The notes beneath the pieces were generated by a model. That model searched no databases, was not told the origin of the DNA, and worked only from the letters and a program-made list of their open reading frames with translations. The position numbers were made by a program, and so were the translations under genes. Shown piece by piece: positions 24,417-33,790 of a DNA stretch of 64,000 nucleotides. The stretch is from CAMDHY01 sp046156265 (GTDB taxonomy: Bacteria; Pseudomonadota; Alphaproteobacteria; Rhizobiales; Segnochrobactraceae), in contig NZ_JAWDIR010000003.1 in the NCBI RefSeq assembly GCF_046156265.1, positions 1 to 64,000 of the forward strand, read 5' to 3'. The stretch's first letter is position 1. The number at the start of each line of letters is the position of its first letter.

Positions 24417-26399
24417 TCAGCCGGCGGCGGCCGGCAGCGGGGCCGGCGTGGACGAGACGGCGGGCGCCGGCGCCCCGGACACGGCGGGCTCGCCCGTGAG
24501 CGCGCCACCGACCGCATCGGCCATCGTGTGGGCGACGAAGTCGCAGCCGATCGCGGCGCTCTGCTTGACGTCCTCTATGGCATCGCCGGCGCTCGCCCAG
24601 AACACCACGCCGACGCGCAGCGACCGGCGCACCCGCTTGAGGCGGCGCACCATGTAGCGCGCGTGCATCTCGGAGGAGGCATTGAGGAAACCGATCACGA
24701 CACAGTCGACGCCATCGAGATCGAGGCCGCCGAGGCGCGCGCTGACGAGGGCGCGATGGCCGACGCTCCGTACGCTCGCGCCCTCGCACGCCAGCACCTG
24801 GCCCAGCATGAGGGCTGCGGCATCGTCGAGCTCGCCGCGGCCGCCGGCACACAGCACCGTCCTGCCCTCGCCCCGGAGAGGCCGGGAGAGGTCGGCGGCG
24901 GCCGGAGCTGCCGCGGTGTCGGGAGCCTCCCCGTTGGCCGCAGTCGGGGCCGCGCCCTCGGCCGGCCCGACGACGGCGTAGTCCTCGAGATTGTCGACGA
25001 GGTCCGCGGCGCATTCGGCGACGCGCTGCCGGCGCTCGTCGGTGAGCACGCCGCGGGACCGGTCGGCTTCCCCCAGCGCCAAGGCCGGAATGGCGACCGT
25101 CGCATAGAAGGCGGCGAGGGACTGGTCCGCCAGGAAAACCTCCGCCCGGTCCGTCGCCTCGTCCGGATCGCCGGCGAGCAGCCGCTGGTAGAGCTGCTGG
25201 TGCGGTTCGAGCACCGGTTCGTTGCCGAGCAGTACGTCGAGGAATTCGAACTGCGGGACGTGCCGTCCGAGCACGACGAGGCAGACCGTCAGCGGCGTCG
25301 ACAGCAGCAGCCCGAGCGGCCCCCAGAGCCACGTCCAGAAGATCGCCGAGACGATGATCGCCAGCGCCGAGAGCCCCGTCCGCGAACCGTAGAGCCACGG
25401 CTCGACGACATTGTTGCTGATGAGCTCGAGGACGATGAACAGCGCCGCGGTCCACAGCAGCATCGTCCAGCCCGGGTCGACCGCCAGCGCCAGGGCGAGC
25501 GGGAAGATCGTCGCGATGACCGGGCCGATATAGGGGACGAAGCGCAGAACGAGGGCGAGCAGCGCCCAGAGCAGCGCGTTCGGCACGCCGATCAGCCACA
25601 GCCCGATGCCGACCGGGATCGCATAGGTGACGTTCACCACCAGCTGCATCAGCAGGTACTGGCCGACGCGCCGGCCGGCGTCCTGGATGGCCGCCGTGGT
25701 GCGATGCAGGTCGCCGGCGCCGACGAGGCGGATGAAGCGGTCGCGCAGATCCTCCCGCTTCAACAGCATGAAGATCACCACGACGACGATGATGCCGCCG
25801 GTGGCGAGGGGCTCGATCAGCGGGCCGACGAGGGACTGCAGCACCTGCAGCGGCTGCGCCGACGGTTCGATGACACGGACCGGCAGCGGCTGCACCGTGT
25901 CCCTGTCGGTCGAGACGGTCCCCGGCCGGCCGTCGTCGTCGTCCGCCTCGATCTCGCGGCCGAGCCGCTCCAGCAGCACGGAGACGCGGTCGAAGACGCT
26001 CTCGCCGATGTTGGCGTCGCGGATGGTCTGAACCTTCGTCTCGATGTTGTACTGATAGAGGGGGAGGTTCTGGGCGAGACTGCTCAGCTGGCCGGCGACG
26101 ACCGCGCCGAACAGGATGATGGCGGCGAACGCCGCCACGACCACCGTGATCACGGCGGCGATCCGCGGCACGTGCACCTTGCGCAGCCACGCCACCACCG
26201 GCGCGAGCGCGAACGTCAAAAGCACAGCCACCGCCAGCGGAAGCAGGACGTCGCGGCCGAAATAGAGCGCCGCCACCACCGCGACGATGCCGAGGAGCTT
26301 CGTGCCACCCATCGACGGGGTAGCGATCGGCGCAAGCGTCGGTGAGGCGGCGCTTCGCGGCGAAACTTCCGACGGACGGCCTTCAGTCGAGGTCACCAT
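24417..26399 (-). CDS. AI-2E family permease with a cytoplasmic C-terminal domain
   Basis: A 660-aa protein starting at ATG 26399 (MVTSTEGRPSE). The first about 390 residues are the AI-2E/PerM permease with eight or so hydrophobic segments, including GIVAVVAALYFGRDVLLPLA, GGIIVVVVIFMLL and FVPYIGPVIATIFPLALALA. A large periplasmic or cytoplasmic loop rich in Asp lies at about 140-190. The C-terminal 250 residues are soluble, with VLCAGGRGELDDAAALMLGQ, then VDCVVIGFLNASSEMHARYM, a Rossmann-like domain seen in longer alphaproteobacterial members. Substrates of this superfamily vary (autoinducer-2, Na+/H+, others) and cannot be fixed here. Confidence 0.82.
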   Translation of the reverse strand: MVTSTEGRPSEVSPRSAASPTLAPIATPSMGGTKLLGIVAVVAALYFGRDVLLPLAVAVLLTFALAPVVAWLRKVHVPRIAAVITVVVAAFAAIILFGAVVAGQLSSLAQNLPLYQYNIETKVQTIRDANIGESVFDRVSVLLERLGREIEADDDDGRPGTVSTDRDTVQPLPVRVIEPSAQPLQVLQSLVGPLIEPLATGGIIVVVVIFMLLKREDLRDRFIRLVGAGDLHRTTAAIQDAGRRVGQYLLMQLVVNVTYAIPVGIGLWLIGVPNALLWALLALVLRFVPYIGPVIATIFPLALALAVDPGWTMLLWTAALFIVLELISNNVVEPWLYGSRTGLSALAIIVSAIFWTWLWGPLGLLLSTPLTVCLVVLGRHVPQFEFLDVLLGNEPVLEPHQQLYQRLLAGDPDEATDRAEVFLADQSLAAFYATVAIPALALGEADRSRGVLTDERRQRVAECAADLVDNLEDYAVVGPAEGAAPTAANGEAPDTAAAPAAADLSRPLRGEGRTVLCAGGRGELDDAAALMLGQVLACEGASVRSVGHRALVSARLGGLDLDGVDCVVIGFLNASSEMHARYMVRRLKRVRRSLRVGVVFWASAGDAIEDVKQSAAIGCDFVAHTMADAVGGALTGEPAVSGAPAPAVSSTPAPLPAAAG

Positions 26400-26877
26400 G
26401 TGCGCGCCGCCTTCGCGGCCCCCAGCGTCACGCCGCATCCCACAATAGGAGAACTCGCACGTTGGTTCCTCCCCGTCGCCGTGATTGCGGCGCGCTGCGC
26501 GTTGGCCGCCCCGCTCGCTGCCGCTCCGGCCGACGCCTTTCGTCACCGCGGGACGACGGTCGCCCGTTCGATCACGCCTTCGTCATCCAGCACCATCGAC
26601 GCTCCGCCGACGAAGCGCGATGGCGTAGCCTCGGGGCGCTGCGTCGCGCCCCGCGATTCCCGCGGGCGACGCAGCCGAGGGACCGCCGCCGAACACGCCG
26701 CTGCCGGGCGCTGCTACTTGATCTGGCGCAAGCCGGTCGGTGCCCGCGGCAACTAGGTTCCGCGGTGGAACGACGCGCGTGGCATCCGCGCACGAGCGCC
26801 AACAGGCGAGCCAGGTCCGCAGTCGGGCGTGGCCTGTGGCGGCAGGCCGGATGCGATCAACGAGACCGGGGGCCGCG
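26400..26877. other. Intergenic region, no supported gene
   Basis: This separates the divergent permease and the small membrane protein. A plus-strand frame from 26400 (about 118 codons) starts with a hydrophobic stretch but then becomes Arg/Ser-rich without motif, and other frames are equally open. I treat it as non-coding, probably containing the promoters of both neighbouring genes. Confidence 0.4.
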
Positions 26878-27312
26878 ATGGCGGACGACGTGCATCCTGC
26901 TGCGATCGAACACCTGCCTTTTTTCCTGCCGGGGCCGGACGGATCGGACACTCTGTTCACCGTGATGACGGTGTTCCTGATCGTCGTCCTGTTCCTGTTC
27001 GGCACCTTCTATCTCCGCCTGCACTCGCTGCCGGAGCAGCTGGCGCACGGTGCCAGCAAGGTGCAGCTCCAGCTCGTCGGCGTCCTCGGCCTGCTCGCGC
27101 TGTTCACCCACAACCACGTCTTCTGGGTGGCCGCGCTTTTGATCGCGCTTGTGCCGTTCCCGGACTTCGCCCGGCCGCTCTATTCGATGGCGGACTCGCT
27201 GGAGAAGCTCGCCGGACGCGCGCCGCCGGTCGGAGCCGGCCCTGCGCCGCCGGCGGTGGAGCCGCACGCCGCGACGCCCGTCGTCGCCGATGCCCCCATG
27301 GCGAAGGGCTGA
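26878..27312 (+). CDS. Small inner-membrane protein paired with an HlyD-type adaptor
   Basis: A 144-aa protein starting at ATG 26878 (MADDVHPAAIEHLPFFLPGP). Two hydrophobic segments span about 28-48 (VMTVFLIVVLFLFGTFYLRL) and 63-95 (VQLQLVGVLGLLALFTHNHV). The tail is Pro/Ala-rich. Only 3 bp separate it from the following HlyD-type gene, a pairing similar to YiaW/YiaV and YibI/YibH in E. coli, where a small membrane protein accompanies a membrane-fusion protein of unknown transport role. Function is therefore inferred from context. Confidence 0.72.
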   Translation: MADDVHPAAIEHLPFFLPGPDGSDTLFTVMTVFLIVVLFLFGTFYLRLHSLPEQLAHGASKVQLQLVGVLGLLALFTHNHVFWVAALLIALVPFPDFARPLYSMADSLEKLAGRAPPVGAGPAPPAVEPHAATPVVADAPMAKG

Positions 27313-27315
27313 GCG

Positions 27316-28548
27316 ATGCTTGAGTTCCTCATCTGCTCGATGCTGACGATCCTCCCCGATTTCCTCTATCGCCGCTACGTGCAGGGCAAGCGGGTCGGCC
27401 GGGAGATCAACCTCTACTCGATGTGGTTCGAGCTGCGCTGGGGCATCACCGCCTGCGTGATCCTCACCTTGTCGCTGATCACGCTGATCTTCTACTTCCA
27501 CCCGTCGACGACGAACGTCACCTCGATCTTCCGCACGGTGACGATCCTGCCGGAGATGGGCGGCCGCGTCGCCGAGGTCTACGTCACCACCAATGACCGG
27601 GTGGTCGCCGGCCAGCCACTGTTCCGGCTCGACGACAGCGAGCAGCGCGCCGACCTCGACACCGCCAACCGGCGGGTCGCCGAGCTCGACGCCGAGACGA
27701 CAGTGGCACAGTCCGAGCTCGCCGGCGCCGACGCCGCCATCCAGCAGGCCCGCAGCGCCTACCAGCAGGCCCTCGACGAGCTCGAGACCAAGCAGGAGCT
27801 GATGAACCGCGGCTCCAACACCGTCTCCGCACGCGAGATCGAGCGGCTGCAGAACGTCGCCGACGGTCGCCTGGCGGGCATCGATGCGGCGATGGCGGCG
27901 AAGCGCACCGTCGAGATCCGCATCGCCACGCTGTTGCCAGCCCAGAAGGCGAGCGCCGAGGCGGCGCTGCGGGAGGCGGACGTCGAGCTCGCCAAGACCC
28001 TCGTCACCGCCGGCATCGACGGCACCGTGCAGCAGTTCGCCTTGCGGCCGGGCGACGTCGTCAACCCGATGCTGCGGCCGGCTGGCATCCTGGTGCCGGC
28101 GGAAGCCGGCAAGGTGGCGCTGGTTGCGGGCTTCGGCCAGATCGAGGCGCAGGTGCTGAAGCCCGGGATGATCGGCGAGGTGACCTGCATCGCCAAGCCC
28201 TTCGTCATCATTCCGATGGTGGTGACGGAGGTGCAGGACGTCATCGCCTCCGGCCAGTTGCGACCGACCGACCAGCTCATCGACGTGCAGAACCTCGCCC
28301 GCCCCGGCACGCTGACCGCCTTCATGGAGCCGCTCTATCCCGGCGGCCTCGACGGCATCCCGCCCGGCAGCAACTGCATCGCCAACGCCTACACGAACAA
28401 CCACGACCGGCTCGCCGCCCCCGATATCGGCACGCTCGAGTGGTTCTACCTGCACGTCATCGACACCGTCGGCCTCGTCCACGCGATGATCCTGCGCCTG
28501 CAGGCGCTGCTGCTGCCGGTGCAGACGCTGGTTCTCGGCGGCCACTGA
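27316..28548 (+). CDS. HlyD/EmrA-family membrane-fusion protein
   Basis: A 410-aa periplasmic adaptor. One transmembrane helix lies at about residues 46-65 (ITACVILTLSLITLIFYF). A split biotinyl-lipoyl domain follows (VTILPEMGGRVAEVYVTTND, GQPLFRLDD) around a coiled-coil hairpin at about 110-215 (AELDAETTVAQSELAGADAA). Residues 225-290 close the lipoyl and beta-barrel parts (DGTVQQFALRPGDVV). It resembles YibH/YiaV proteins, which have an unusual N-terminal extension with a cytoplasmic segment. No outer-membrane channel or ATPase is adjacent, so the partner is unknown. Confidence 0.85.
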   Translation: MLEFLICSMLTILPDFLYRRYVQGKRVGREINLYSMWFELRWGITACVILTLSLITLIFYFHPSTTNVTSIFRTVTILPEMGGRVAEVYVTTNDRVVAGQPLFRLDDSEQRADLDTANRRVAELDAETTVAQSELAGADAAIQQARSAYQQALDELETKQELMNRGSNTVSAREIERLQNVADGRLAGIDAAMAAKRTVEIRIATLLPAQKASAEAALREADVELAKTLVTAGIDGTVQQFALRPGDVVNPMLRPAGILVPAEAGKVALVAGFGQIEAQVLKPGMIGEVTCIAKPFVIIPMVVTEVQDVIASGQLRPTDQLIDVQNLARPGTLTAFMEPLYPGGLDGIPPGSNCIANAYTNNHDRLAAPDIGTLEWFYLHVIDTVGLVHAMILRLQALLLPVQTLVLGGH

Positions 28549-28594
28549 CGCGGCCGCGACAGGCGACTGCCGCGGCGCCCGCAACCGAAGAGGC

Positions 28595-30328
28595 GTGCCG
28601 ACCGTGTCCACTCCCGCCGACCACGCTTCCCCGCCCCCGGCGGGTGGCGTGTGGCGCCTGATCCCGCCCGGTCTCGCCGCCTTCCGGCCCGCACTGCTCG
28701 GCCGCGACGTCTCGGCGGGGCTCGCCGTCGCCGCCGTCGGCCTGCCCTCGGCGATCGCCTATCCCGCCATCGCCGGCCTGCCGGCCGAGACAGGCCTTTA
28801 TGCGAGCATCGCCGCGGCGCTCGGCTATGCGCTGTTCGGCGCCTCGCGGCGGCTCTGCATCGGCCCCGACGCGGCGACGATGACGATGCTCGCCGGCGTG
28901 CTGGCGACCGTCGTCGCCGCCATTCCGGAGAGCGCCACCGCCGGCCGCACCGACGCCGCGGCGGCGATCGCGCTCATCGTCGGCGTGCTGTGCCTCGTCG
29001 CCCGCCTCCTGCGCCTCGGCGTGCTCGCGACCTTCCTGTCGCGACCGATCCTGATCGGCTTCTTCGCCGGCATCTCGCTGTCGATCCTGATCGGCCAGAT
29101 CGGCCGCGTCACCGGCGCCTCGATCGCGGCGGGCGGCCTCTTCGCCCCGCCGGCCGAGCTCCTGCGCGAGGTGGAGACGATCCACTGGCCGACGGTGGCG
29201 CTCGCCGCCGCCCTGTTCGGGCTGCTGCAGCTGCTCCGACGCTCGCCGGTGCCAGGGCCGATCGTCGTCGTCGCCCTGTCGGTGCTGCTGTCCTGGCTCT
29301 TCGACTTCCGCGGCATGGGCATCGCCGTAGTCGGCGAAGTGCCGACCGGGCTGCCGGCGCTCGCCTTGCCCTCCCTTGACGGGATGCCGCTCGGCCCGCT
29401 GCTGCTCGGGGCCGGGGCGGTCTTCCTCGTCGCCTTCGGCTCCGGCATCGTCACCGCCCGCTCGTTTGGCGACCGCAGCGGCGACCGCGTCGACCCGAAC
29501 GCGGAACTGATCGGCTTCGGCGGCGCCAACCTCGCGGCGGGCTTTGCCGGCGGCTTTCCGGTGACGTCCTCGGACTCGCGCACCGCCATCAACATCGCCG
29601 TCGGTGGCTCATCGCAGGTCTCCGGCCTCGCCTCGGCCGCCGCCCTGGTCGTGACGCTGCTGTTCCTCGGCGAGCCGCTCGCGCTGCTGCCGATCCCGGC
29701 GCTGGGGGCGATCCTCGTCTCCGCCGCCCTCGGCATGATCGACGTTTCGAGCCTGAAGCGGCTGTGGCGGGTGAGCCGGATCGAGTTCGCCTTCGCCATG
29801 ATCGCCTTTGCCGGCGCCGTCAGCTTCGGCGTGCTGAACGGCGTCGTCGTCGCCGTCGTGGCGACGCTCGTCTACCTGCTCGTCAAGAGCATGTACCCGC
29901 GTGACGCCCTGCTCGGCCGCGTCGAAGGCCGTGACGGCTTCTACAAGCTGCACCGCGTGCCGGAGGCGCGGCCGGTGCCGGGGCTCACCCTCTGCCTCGT
30001 CGAGGGGACGCTGCTCTTCTACAACGCCGACTATGTCGTGGGTCGCCTCGGCACGATCGCCGACGGGCTCGGGCCGGACGCGCGCTGGTTCGTGCTCGAC
30101 GCGAGCGCGATCGTCCAGATCGATTCCACCGGCGCCGCCGCCCTCGACGACTTCGCCGGCCGGCTCGAGGCGCGCGGCATCTCCCTCGGCATCGTCGAAC
30201 TCCACGCCGAGGCGCGGGCGCTGCTCGAGCGAACGGGCTTCGTCGAGCGCATCGGCCCGACCATGCTGTTCGACGACCTGCAGGACGCGCTGACCGCCTT
30301 CCACAGGGCAACGCTCACTGACGCGTGA
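28595..30328 (+). CDS. SulP-family anion transporter with STAS domain
   Basis: A 577-aa inner-membrane protein. The SulP signature lies near the N-terminus (GLAVAAVGLPSAIAYPAIAG, then PAETGLYASI). Multiple membrane segments run to about 435, and FGGANLAAGFAGGFPVTSS is the conserved substrate-site region. The C-terminal STAS domain (about 455-570) contains FVLDASAIVQIDSTGAAALD. Members move sulfate, bicarbonate or dicarboxylates; the substrate cannot be told here. The start is GTG at 28595, with a second GTG 9 bp downstream as alternative. Confidence 0.92.
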   Translation: MPTVSTPADHASPPPAGGVWRLIPPGLAAFRPALLGRDVSAGLAVAAVGLPSAIAYPAIAGLPAETGLYASIAAALGYALFGASRRLCIGPDAATMTMLAGVLATVVAAIPESATAGRTDAAAAIALIVGVLCLVARLLRLGVLATFLSRPILIGFFAGISLSILIGQIGRVTGASIAAGGLFAPPAELLREVETIHWPTVALAAALFGLLQLLRRSPVPGPIVVVALSVLLSWLFDFRGMGIAVVGEVPTGLPALALPSLDGMPLGPLLLGAGAVFLVAFGSGIVTARSFGDRSGDRVDPNAELIGFGGANLAAGFAGGFPVTSSDSRTAINIAVGGSSQVSGLASAAALVVTLLFLGEPLALLPIPALGAILVSAALGMIDVSSLKRLWRVSRIEFAFAMIAFAGAVSFGVLNGVVVAVVATLVYLLVKSMYPRDALLGRVEGRDGFYKLHRVPEARPVPGLTLCLVEGTLLFYNADYVVGRLGTIADGLGPDARWFVLDASAIVQIDSTGAAALDDFAGRLEARGISLGIVELHAEARALLERTGFVERIGPTMLFDDLQDALTAFHRATLTDA

Positions 30329-30373
30329 TCGCCGCCATCACGCGGCCGTCACGGCTCCGCGCCAACGCTCGCC

Positions 30374-30442
30374 AGGCGGCTTGTCCAGGCGGCTTGATCC
30401 GGGTGGCTTGATCAAGATGGCTTGATCCAGGTGGCTTGATCT
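30374..30442. repeat. Five tandem 13/14-bp repeats
   Basis: The unit is roughly AGGNGGCTTGATCC. The first copy is 13 bp (30374-30386, GGCTTGTCC variant), and the next four are 14 bp each (starting 30387, 30401, 30415, 30429). GGCTTGATC is constant in the last four. It lies between the SulP stop and the DUF3141 start, within possible reach of the DUF3141 promoter. Confidence 0.75.
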
Positions 30443-30522
30443 CGGTCAACGCCGCCCTGCAGGCGTCATGCTGTGGTGCAGCATGACCGTGCGGCCCACT
30501 CCGCTTGCGGGAGACACGAACG

Positions 30523-32757
30523 ATGCCCGACGCAGCTGACCCGAAACGCCCGGCCGCCGCGCCGCCGAGCCCACTGCAAAGTCTGGCGCAGGCCTCCGAC
30601 TATCTCGCCGACGCGGCGCAGCGCTCGGTGCTGTTCCTCGACGTCATGCGCAAGCGCTCCGAGCAATATCGCGCGCACATGGCGCAGACGGCGCCGCATG
30701 TCCTCGACTATGCCGCCGAGCTCGTCTGCGACGGCCGTACGCTGCCGCGACCGGTGAACTACGGCCTCGTGCGCATCGTCCCGCCCGACGGCGTCACAAT
30801 TGACCCGGCCCGCCGTCCGTTCGTCGTCGTCGACCCCCGCGCCGGCCACGGCCCGGGCATCGGTGGCTTCAAGGCCGACAGCGAGATCGGCGTGGCGCTC
30901 AAGGCCGGCCACTCCTGCTATTTCATCGGCTTCCTGCCCGATCCGATGCCCGGCCAGACGATCGAGGACATCGCGCGCGCCGAGGCCGTCTTCCTGGAAA
31001 CCGTCATCGCCCGCCACCCGCAGGCGCGCGAAAAACCCTGCGTCATCGGCAACTGCCAGGCGGGCTGGGCGGTGGCGATCCTCGCAGCGCTCCGGCCGGA
31101 GCTGTTCGGCCCGATCATCCTCGCCGGCTCGCCGCTCTCCTACTGGGCGGGCGTCACCGGCGCCAATCCGATGCGCTATTCGGGCGGGCTCCTCGGCGGC
31201 AGCTGGCTGACGGCGCTCACCGGCGATCTCGGCGCCGGCATCTTCGACGGCGCGTGGCTGGTGCAGAACTTCGAGAACCAGAACCCGGCGAACACCCTCT
31301 GGTCGAAGCAGTACAACCTCTATTCCAAGGTCGACACCGAGGCGGAGCGCTATCTCGGCTTCGAGCGCTGGTGGGGCGGCCACGTCACCCTCAACGCCGA
31401 GGAGATGCAGTTCATCGTCGACGAGCTGTTCGTCGGCAACAAGCTCGCGAGCGGCGAGATCCGCACCACCGACGGCATCGCCGTCGACCTGCGCAACATC
31501 CGCTCGCCGATCGTCGTGTTCTGCTCGAAGGGCGACAACATCACGCCGCCCCAGCAGGCGCTCGACTGGATCCTCGACCTCTATGACAGCGTCGAGGACA
31601 TCCGCACCTGGGGCCAGACGATCGTCTACACCGTGCACGAGAGCATCGGCCACCTCGGCATCTTCGTCTCGGCGGGCGTGGCGCGGAAGGAGCACGGCGA
31701 GTTCGCCTCCAACATCGACATGATCGACGTGCTGCCGCCCGGCCTCTACGAGGCGACGTTCGAGCCGCGCGCGGTGGCCGCCGGCGAAGCCGATCTCGCC
31801 ACCGGCGACTGGGTGATGCGCTGCGAGGCGCGCAGCCTGGACGACATCCGCGCCATGGGCGGCAACGACGCCGCCGACGAGCGTCGCTTCGCCACCGCCG
31901 CCCGCGTTTCCGAGATCAACCTGTCGCTCTACCGTGCCTTCGCGCAGCCCCTGATCAAGGCGATGGTGACGCCGCCGATGGCGGCGGCGATGCGCAAGCT
32001 GCACCCGCTGCGCCTCTCCTACGAGGCCTTCGGCGCCGCCAACCCCTTCCTCGCCTGGCTGCGCCCGACCGCCGAGCGGGTGCGCCGGGATCGGCGGCCG
32101 GTCGACCCCGACAACCCTTTCCTCAAGCTGCAGCAGCAGATCTCCGACCAGATCGTCGACGGCCTCGACGCATGGCGGGAGACGTGCGAGCGGCTGTCGG
32201 AGGAGACCTTCCGCGCCGTCTATGGCAATCCCGTCCTGCAGGCCGCCGTCGGCATCGACCCGCAGGCGGCGCGGCCGCGGCGCGCGGCCCGCAGCCTCGC
32301 GCACCAGGCGCTGGTCGAGCGCCGCGTCGCCGAGCTCAGCGCCAAGATGACGACCGGCGGCGTGCGGGAGGCGATGATCCGCGCCCTCATCTATGTCGGC
32401 ATGGCGCGCGGCACGGCGAGCGAGCTCGGCTTCGCCGCCATCCGCCGCCGCTACGAGCAGACGGGCGCCACGGCGCCGCTGCCGATCGACACCTTCAAGG
32501 CCCTCGTGCGGACCCAGTTCTTCCTCATCGTCCTCGACGAGGCGGCGGCGCTCGCCGCCATTCCCGAGATGCTTCCGGCGGACATGGGCGAGCGGCGTGC
32601 GGCGTTTGCCGCGCTCACCGAGGTCGTCGAAGCGACGGGCCCGCTCACCGCCGCCCCGGCGGCGCGCCTCGCCGAGATGGCGAGGCTGTTCGGTCTCGGC
32701 TCCGAGCCGGTGCGGCTGGTCGCGGCCACCGACCGTCCCGCCCGGAAGGCGTCGTGA
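30523..32757 (+). CDS. DUF3141 protein, PHA-synthase-like alpha/beta hydrolase
   Basis: A 744-aa soluble protein of the DUF3141 family. The alpha/beta-hydrolase core has a cysteine nucleophile elbow CVIGNCQAGWAVAI (about residue 175), an acid in VVFCSKGDNITPPQQ (about 340) and a histidine in VHESIGHLGIF (about 375). This gives the Cys-Asp-His triad arrangement of PHA synthases. The N-terminus (LQSLAQASDYLADAAQRSVL) is phasin-like in character. The C-terminal half is helical and unassigned. ATG 30523 has GGGAG 9 bp upstream; the frame also opens at TTG 30505. It overlaps the phosphate acetyltransferase gene by 3 bp, which ties it to acyl-CoA/acyl-phosphate metabolism. Confidence 0.85.
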   Translation: MPDAADPKRPAAAPPSPLQSLAQASDYLADAAQRSVLFLDVMRKRSEQYRAHMAQTAPHVLDYAAELVCDGRTLPRPVNYGLVRIVPPDGVTIDPARRPFVVVDPRAGHGPGIGGFKADSEIGVALKAGHSCYFIGFLPDPMPGQTIEDIARAEAVFLETVIARHPQAREKPCVIGNCQAGWAVAILAALRPELFGPIILAGSPLSYWAGVTGANPMRYSGGLLGGSWLTALTGDLGAGIFDGAWLVQNFENQNPANTLWSKQYNLYSKVDTEAERYLGFERWWGGHVTLNAEEMQFIVDELFVGNKLASGEIRTTDGIAVDLRNIRSPIVVFCSKGDNITPPQQALDWILDLYDSVEDIRTWGQTIVYTVHESIGHLGIFVSAGVARKEHGEFASNIDMIDVLPPGLYEATFEPRAVAAGEADLATGDWVMRCEARSLDDIRAMGGNDAADERRFATAARVSEINLSLYRAFAQPLIKAMVTPPMAAAMRKLHPLRLSYEAFGAANPFLAWLRPTAERVRRDRRPVDPDNPFLKLQQQISDQIVDGLDAWRETCERLSEETFRAVYGNPVLQAAVGIDPQAARPRRAARSLAHQALVERRVAELSAKMTTGGVREAMIRALIYVGMARGTASELGFAAIRRRYEQTGATAPLPIDTFKALVRTQFFLIVLDEAAALAAIPEMLPADMGERRAAFAALTEVVEATGPLTAAPAARLAEMARLFGLGSEPVRLVAATDRPARKAS

Positions 32758-33761
32758 TCGATCCCGCCAGCGTCGTCACCGGCGCCAGACAGGAGTTCGC
32801 CTTGGCCGACGTGCCCATGCCCCCGGAAGCCCCGTCGAAATACGACCGGCTGATCGCCAGTGCCTCAGGCGGCGATCCCGCTATTACCATCGTCGCCCAT
32901 CCCTGCGACGAGAGCTCGCTCCGCGGCGCCGTCGAGGCGATGTCGATGGGACTGATCGTGCCCGTCCTCGTCGGCCCGCTGGCGAAGATCCGCGCGGTCG
33001 CGGACCAGCACGGCTTGTCGCTCGAAGGCTGCACTCTGGTCGACGCGCCGCACAGCCACGCGTCCGCGGCGCAGGCGGTAGCGCTGATCCGTGAGGGCAA
33101 GGGCGAGCTCCTGATGAAGGGCAGCCTGCATACGGACGAACTGATGCGCGAGGTCGCCGCCGCGGCGACCGGCCTGCGCACAGCGCGCCGCATCAGCCAC
33201 GTCTTCATCATGGACGTGCCCGGCCACGCCGAGACGCTGTTCATCACCGACGCGGCGATCAACATCTTCCCCACCCTCGACGACAAGCGCGACATCGTCC
33301 AGAACGCCATCGACCTGTGGGCCGGCATCGGCCTCGGCGTGCCGCGCGTGGCGATCCTCTCGGCGGTGGAGACGGTGACGACCAAGATCCCCTCGACGAT
33401 CGAGGCCGCGGCCCTCTGCAAGATGGCCGATCGCGGCCAGATCACCGGCGGCCTCGTCGAGGGGCCGCTCGCCTTCGACAACGCCATCGACCCCGAGGCC
33501 GCCCGCATCAAGGGCATCGTCTCGCCGGTCGCGGGCCAGGCGCAGATCCTCGTCGTGCCCGACCTCGAGGCCGGCAACATGCTGGCGAAGAACCTCACCT
33601 TCCTCGCCCATGCCGACGCCGCCGGGATCGTCGTCGGCGCCCGCGTGCCGATCGTGCTGACCTCGCGCGCCGATAGCCTGCGCACCCGCCTCGCCTCCTG
33701 CGCCGTCGCCTCGCTCTATGCGAAGGCGCTGCGGCGGGCGGCGGCGGTGCCGGCGGTCTGA
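32754..33761 (+). CDS. Phosphate acetyl/butyryltransferase
   Basis: This 335-aa enzyme of the PTA_PTB family exchanges CoA and phosphate on acetyl or similar acyl groups. Motifs include GLIVPVLVGPLAKIRAVADQ, KGSLHTDELMREV, DAAINIFPTLDDKRDIVQNA and the C-terminal ITGGLVEGPLAFDNAIDPEA and LEAGNMLAKNLTFL. It is the short form, similar to the PTA half of the bifunctional enoyl-CoA hydratase/PTA proteins. The GTG start at 32754 overlaps the DUF3141 stop (GTGA), so translation is coupled. The partner kinase follows 29 bp later; together they convert acyl-CoA to carboxylate and ATP. Confidence 0.9.
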   Translation: MIDPASVVTGARQEFALADVPMPPEAPSKYDRLIASASGGDPAITIVAHPCDESSLRGAVEAMSMGLIVPVLVGPLAKIRAVADQHGLSLEGCTLVDAPHSHASAAQAVALIREGKGELLMKGSLHTDELMREVAAAATGLRTARRISHVFIMDVPGHAETLFITDAAINIFPTLDDKRDIVQNAIDLWAGIGLGVPRVAILSAVETVTTKIPSTIEAAALCKMADRGQITGGLVEGPLAFDNAIDPEAARIKGIVSPVAGQAQILVVPDLEAGNMLAKNLTFLAHADAAGIVVGARVPIVLTSRADSLRTRLASCAVASLYAKALRRAAAVPAV

Positions 33762-33790
33762 GCCCTGCCCCCTCGCTTCCGGAGCCGCCC

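Noticed and set aside
26400..26756. Possible secreted small protein between the permease and the HlyD pair
   Set aside because: It has a hydrophobic start but no clear cleavage site, then an Arg/Ser-rich tail. Other frames are equally open and there is no ribosome-binding site.
26878..28548. HlyD-type pair as the type I secretion route for the Hint proteins
   Set aside because: The genes are 25 kb apart, no ABC ATPase or TolC is adjacent, and the Hint proteins show no RTX-type signal. There is no support from sequence.
30374..30442. CRISPR array
   Set aside because: The 14-bp units are directly adjacent without spacers and no cas genes are present. It is a simple tandem repeat.
30466..32304. 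612-codon minus-strand open frame opposite the DUF3141 gene
   Set aside because: It is antisense to a gene with clear motifs. Its Arg/His/Asp/Gly-rich composition is the typical shadow of high-GC coding DNA.
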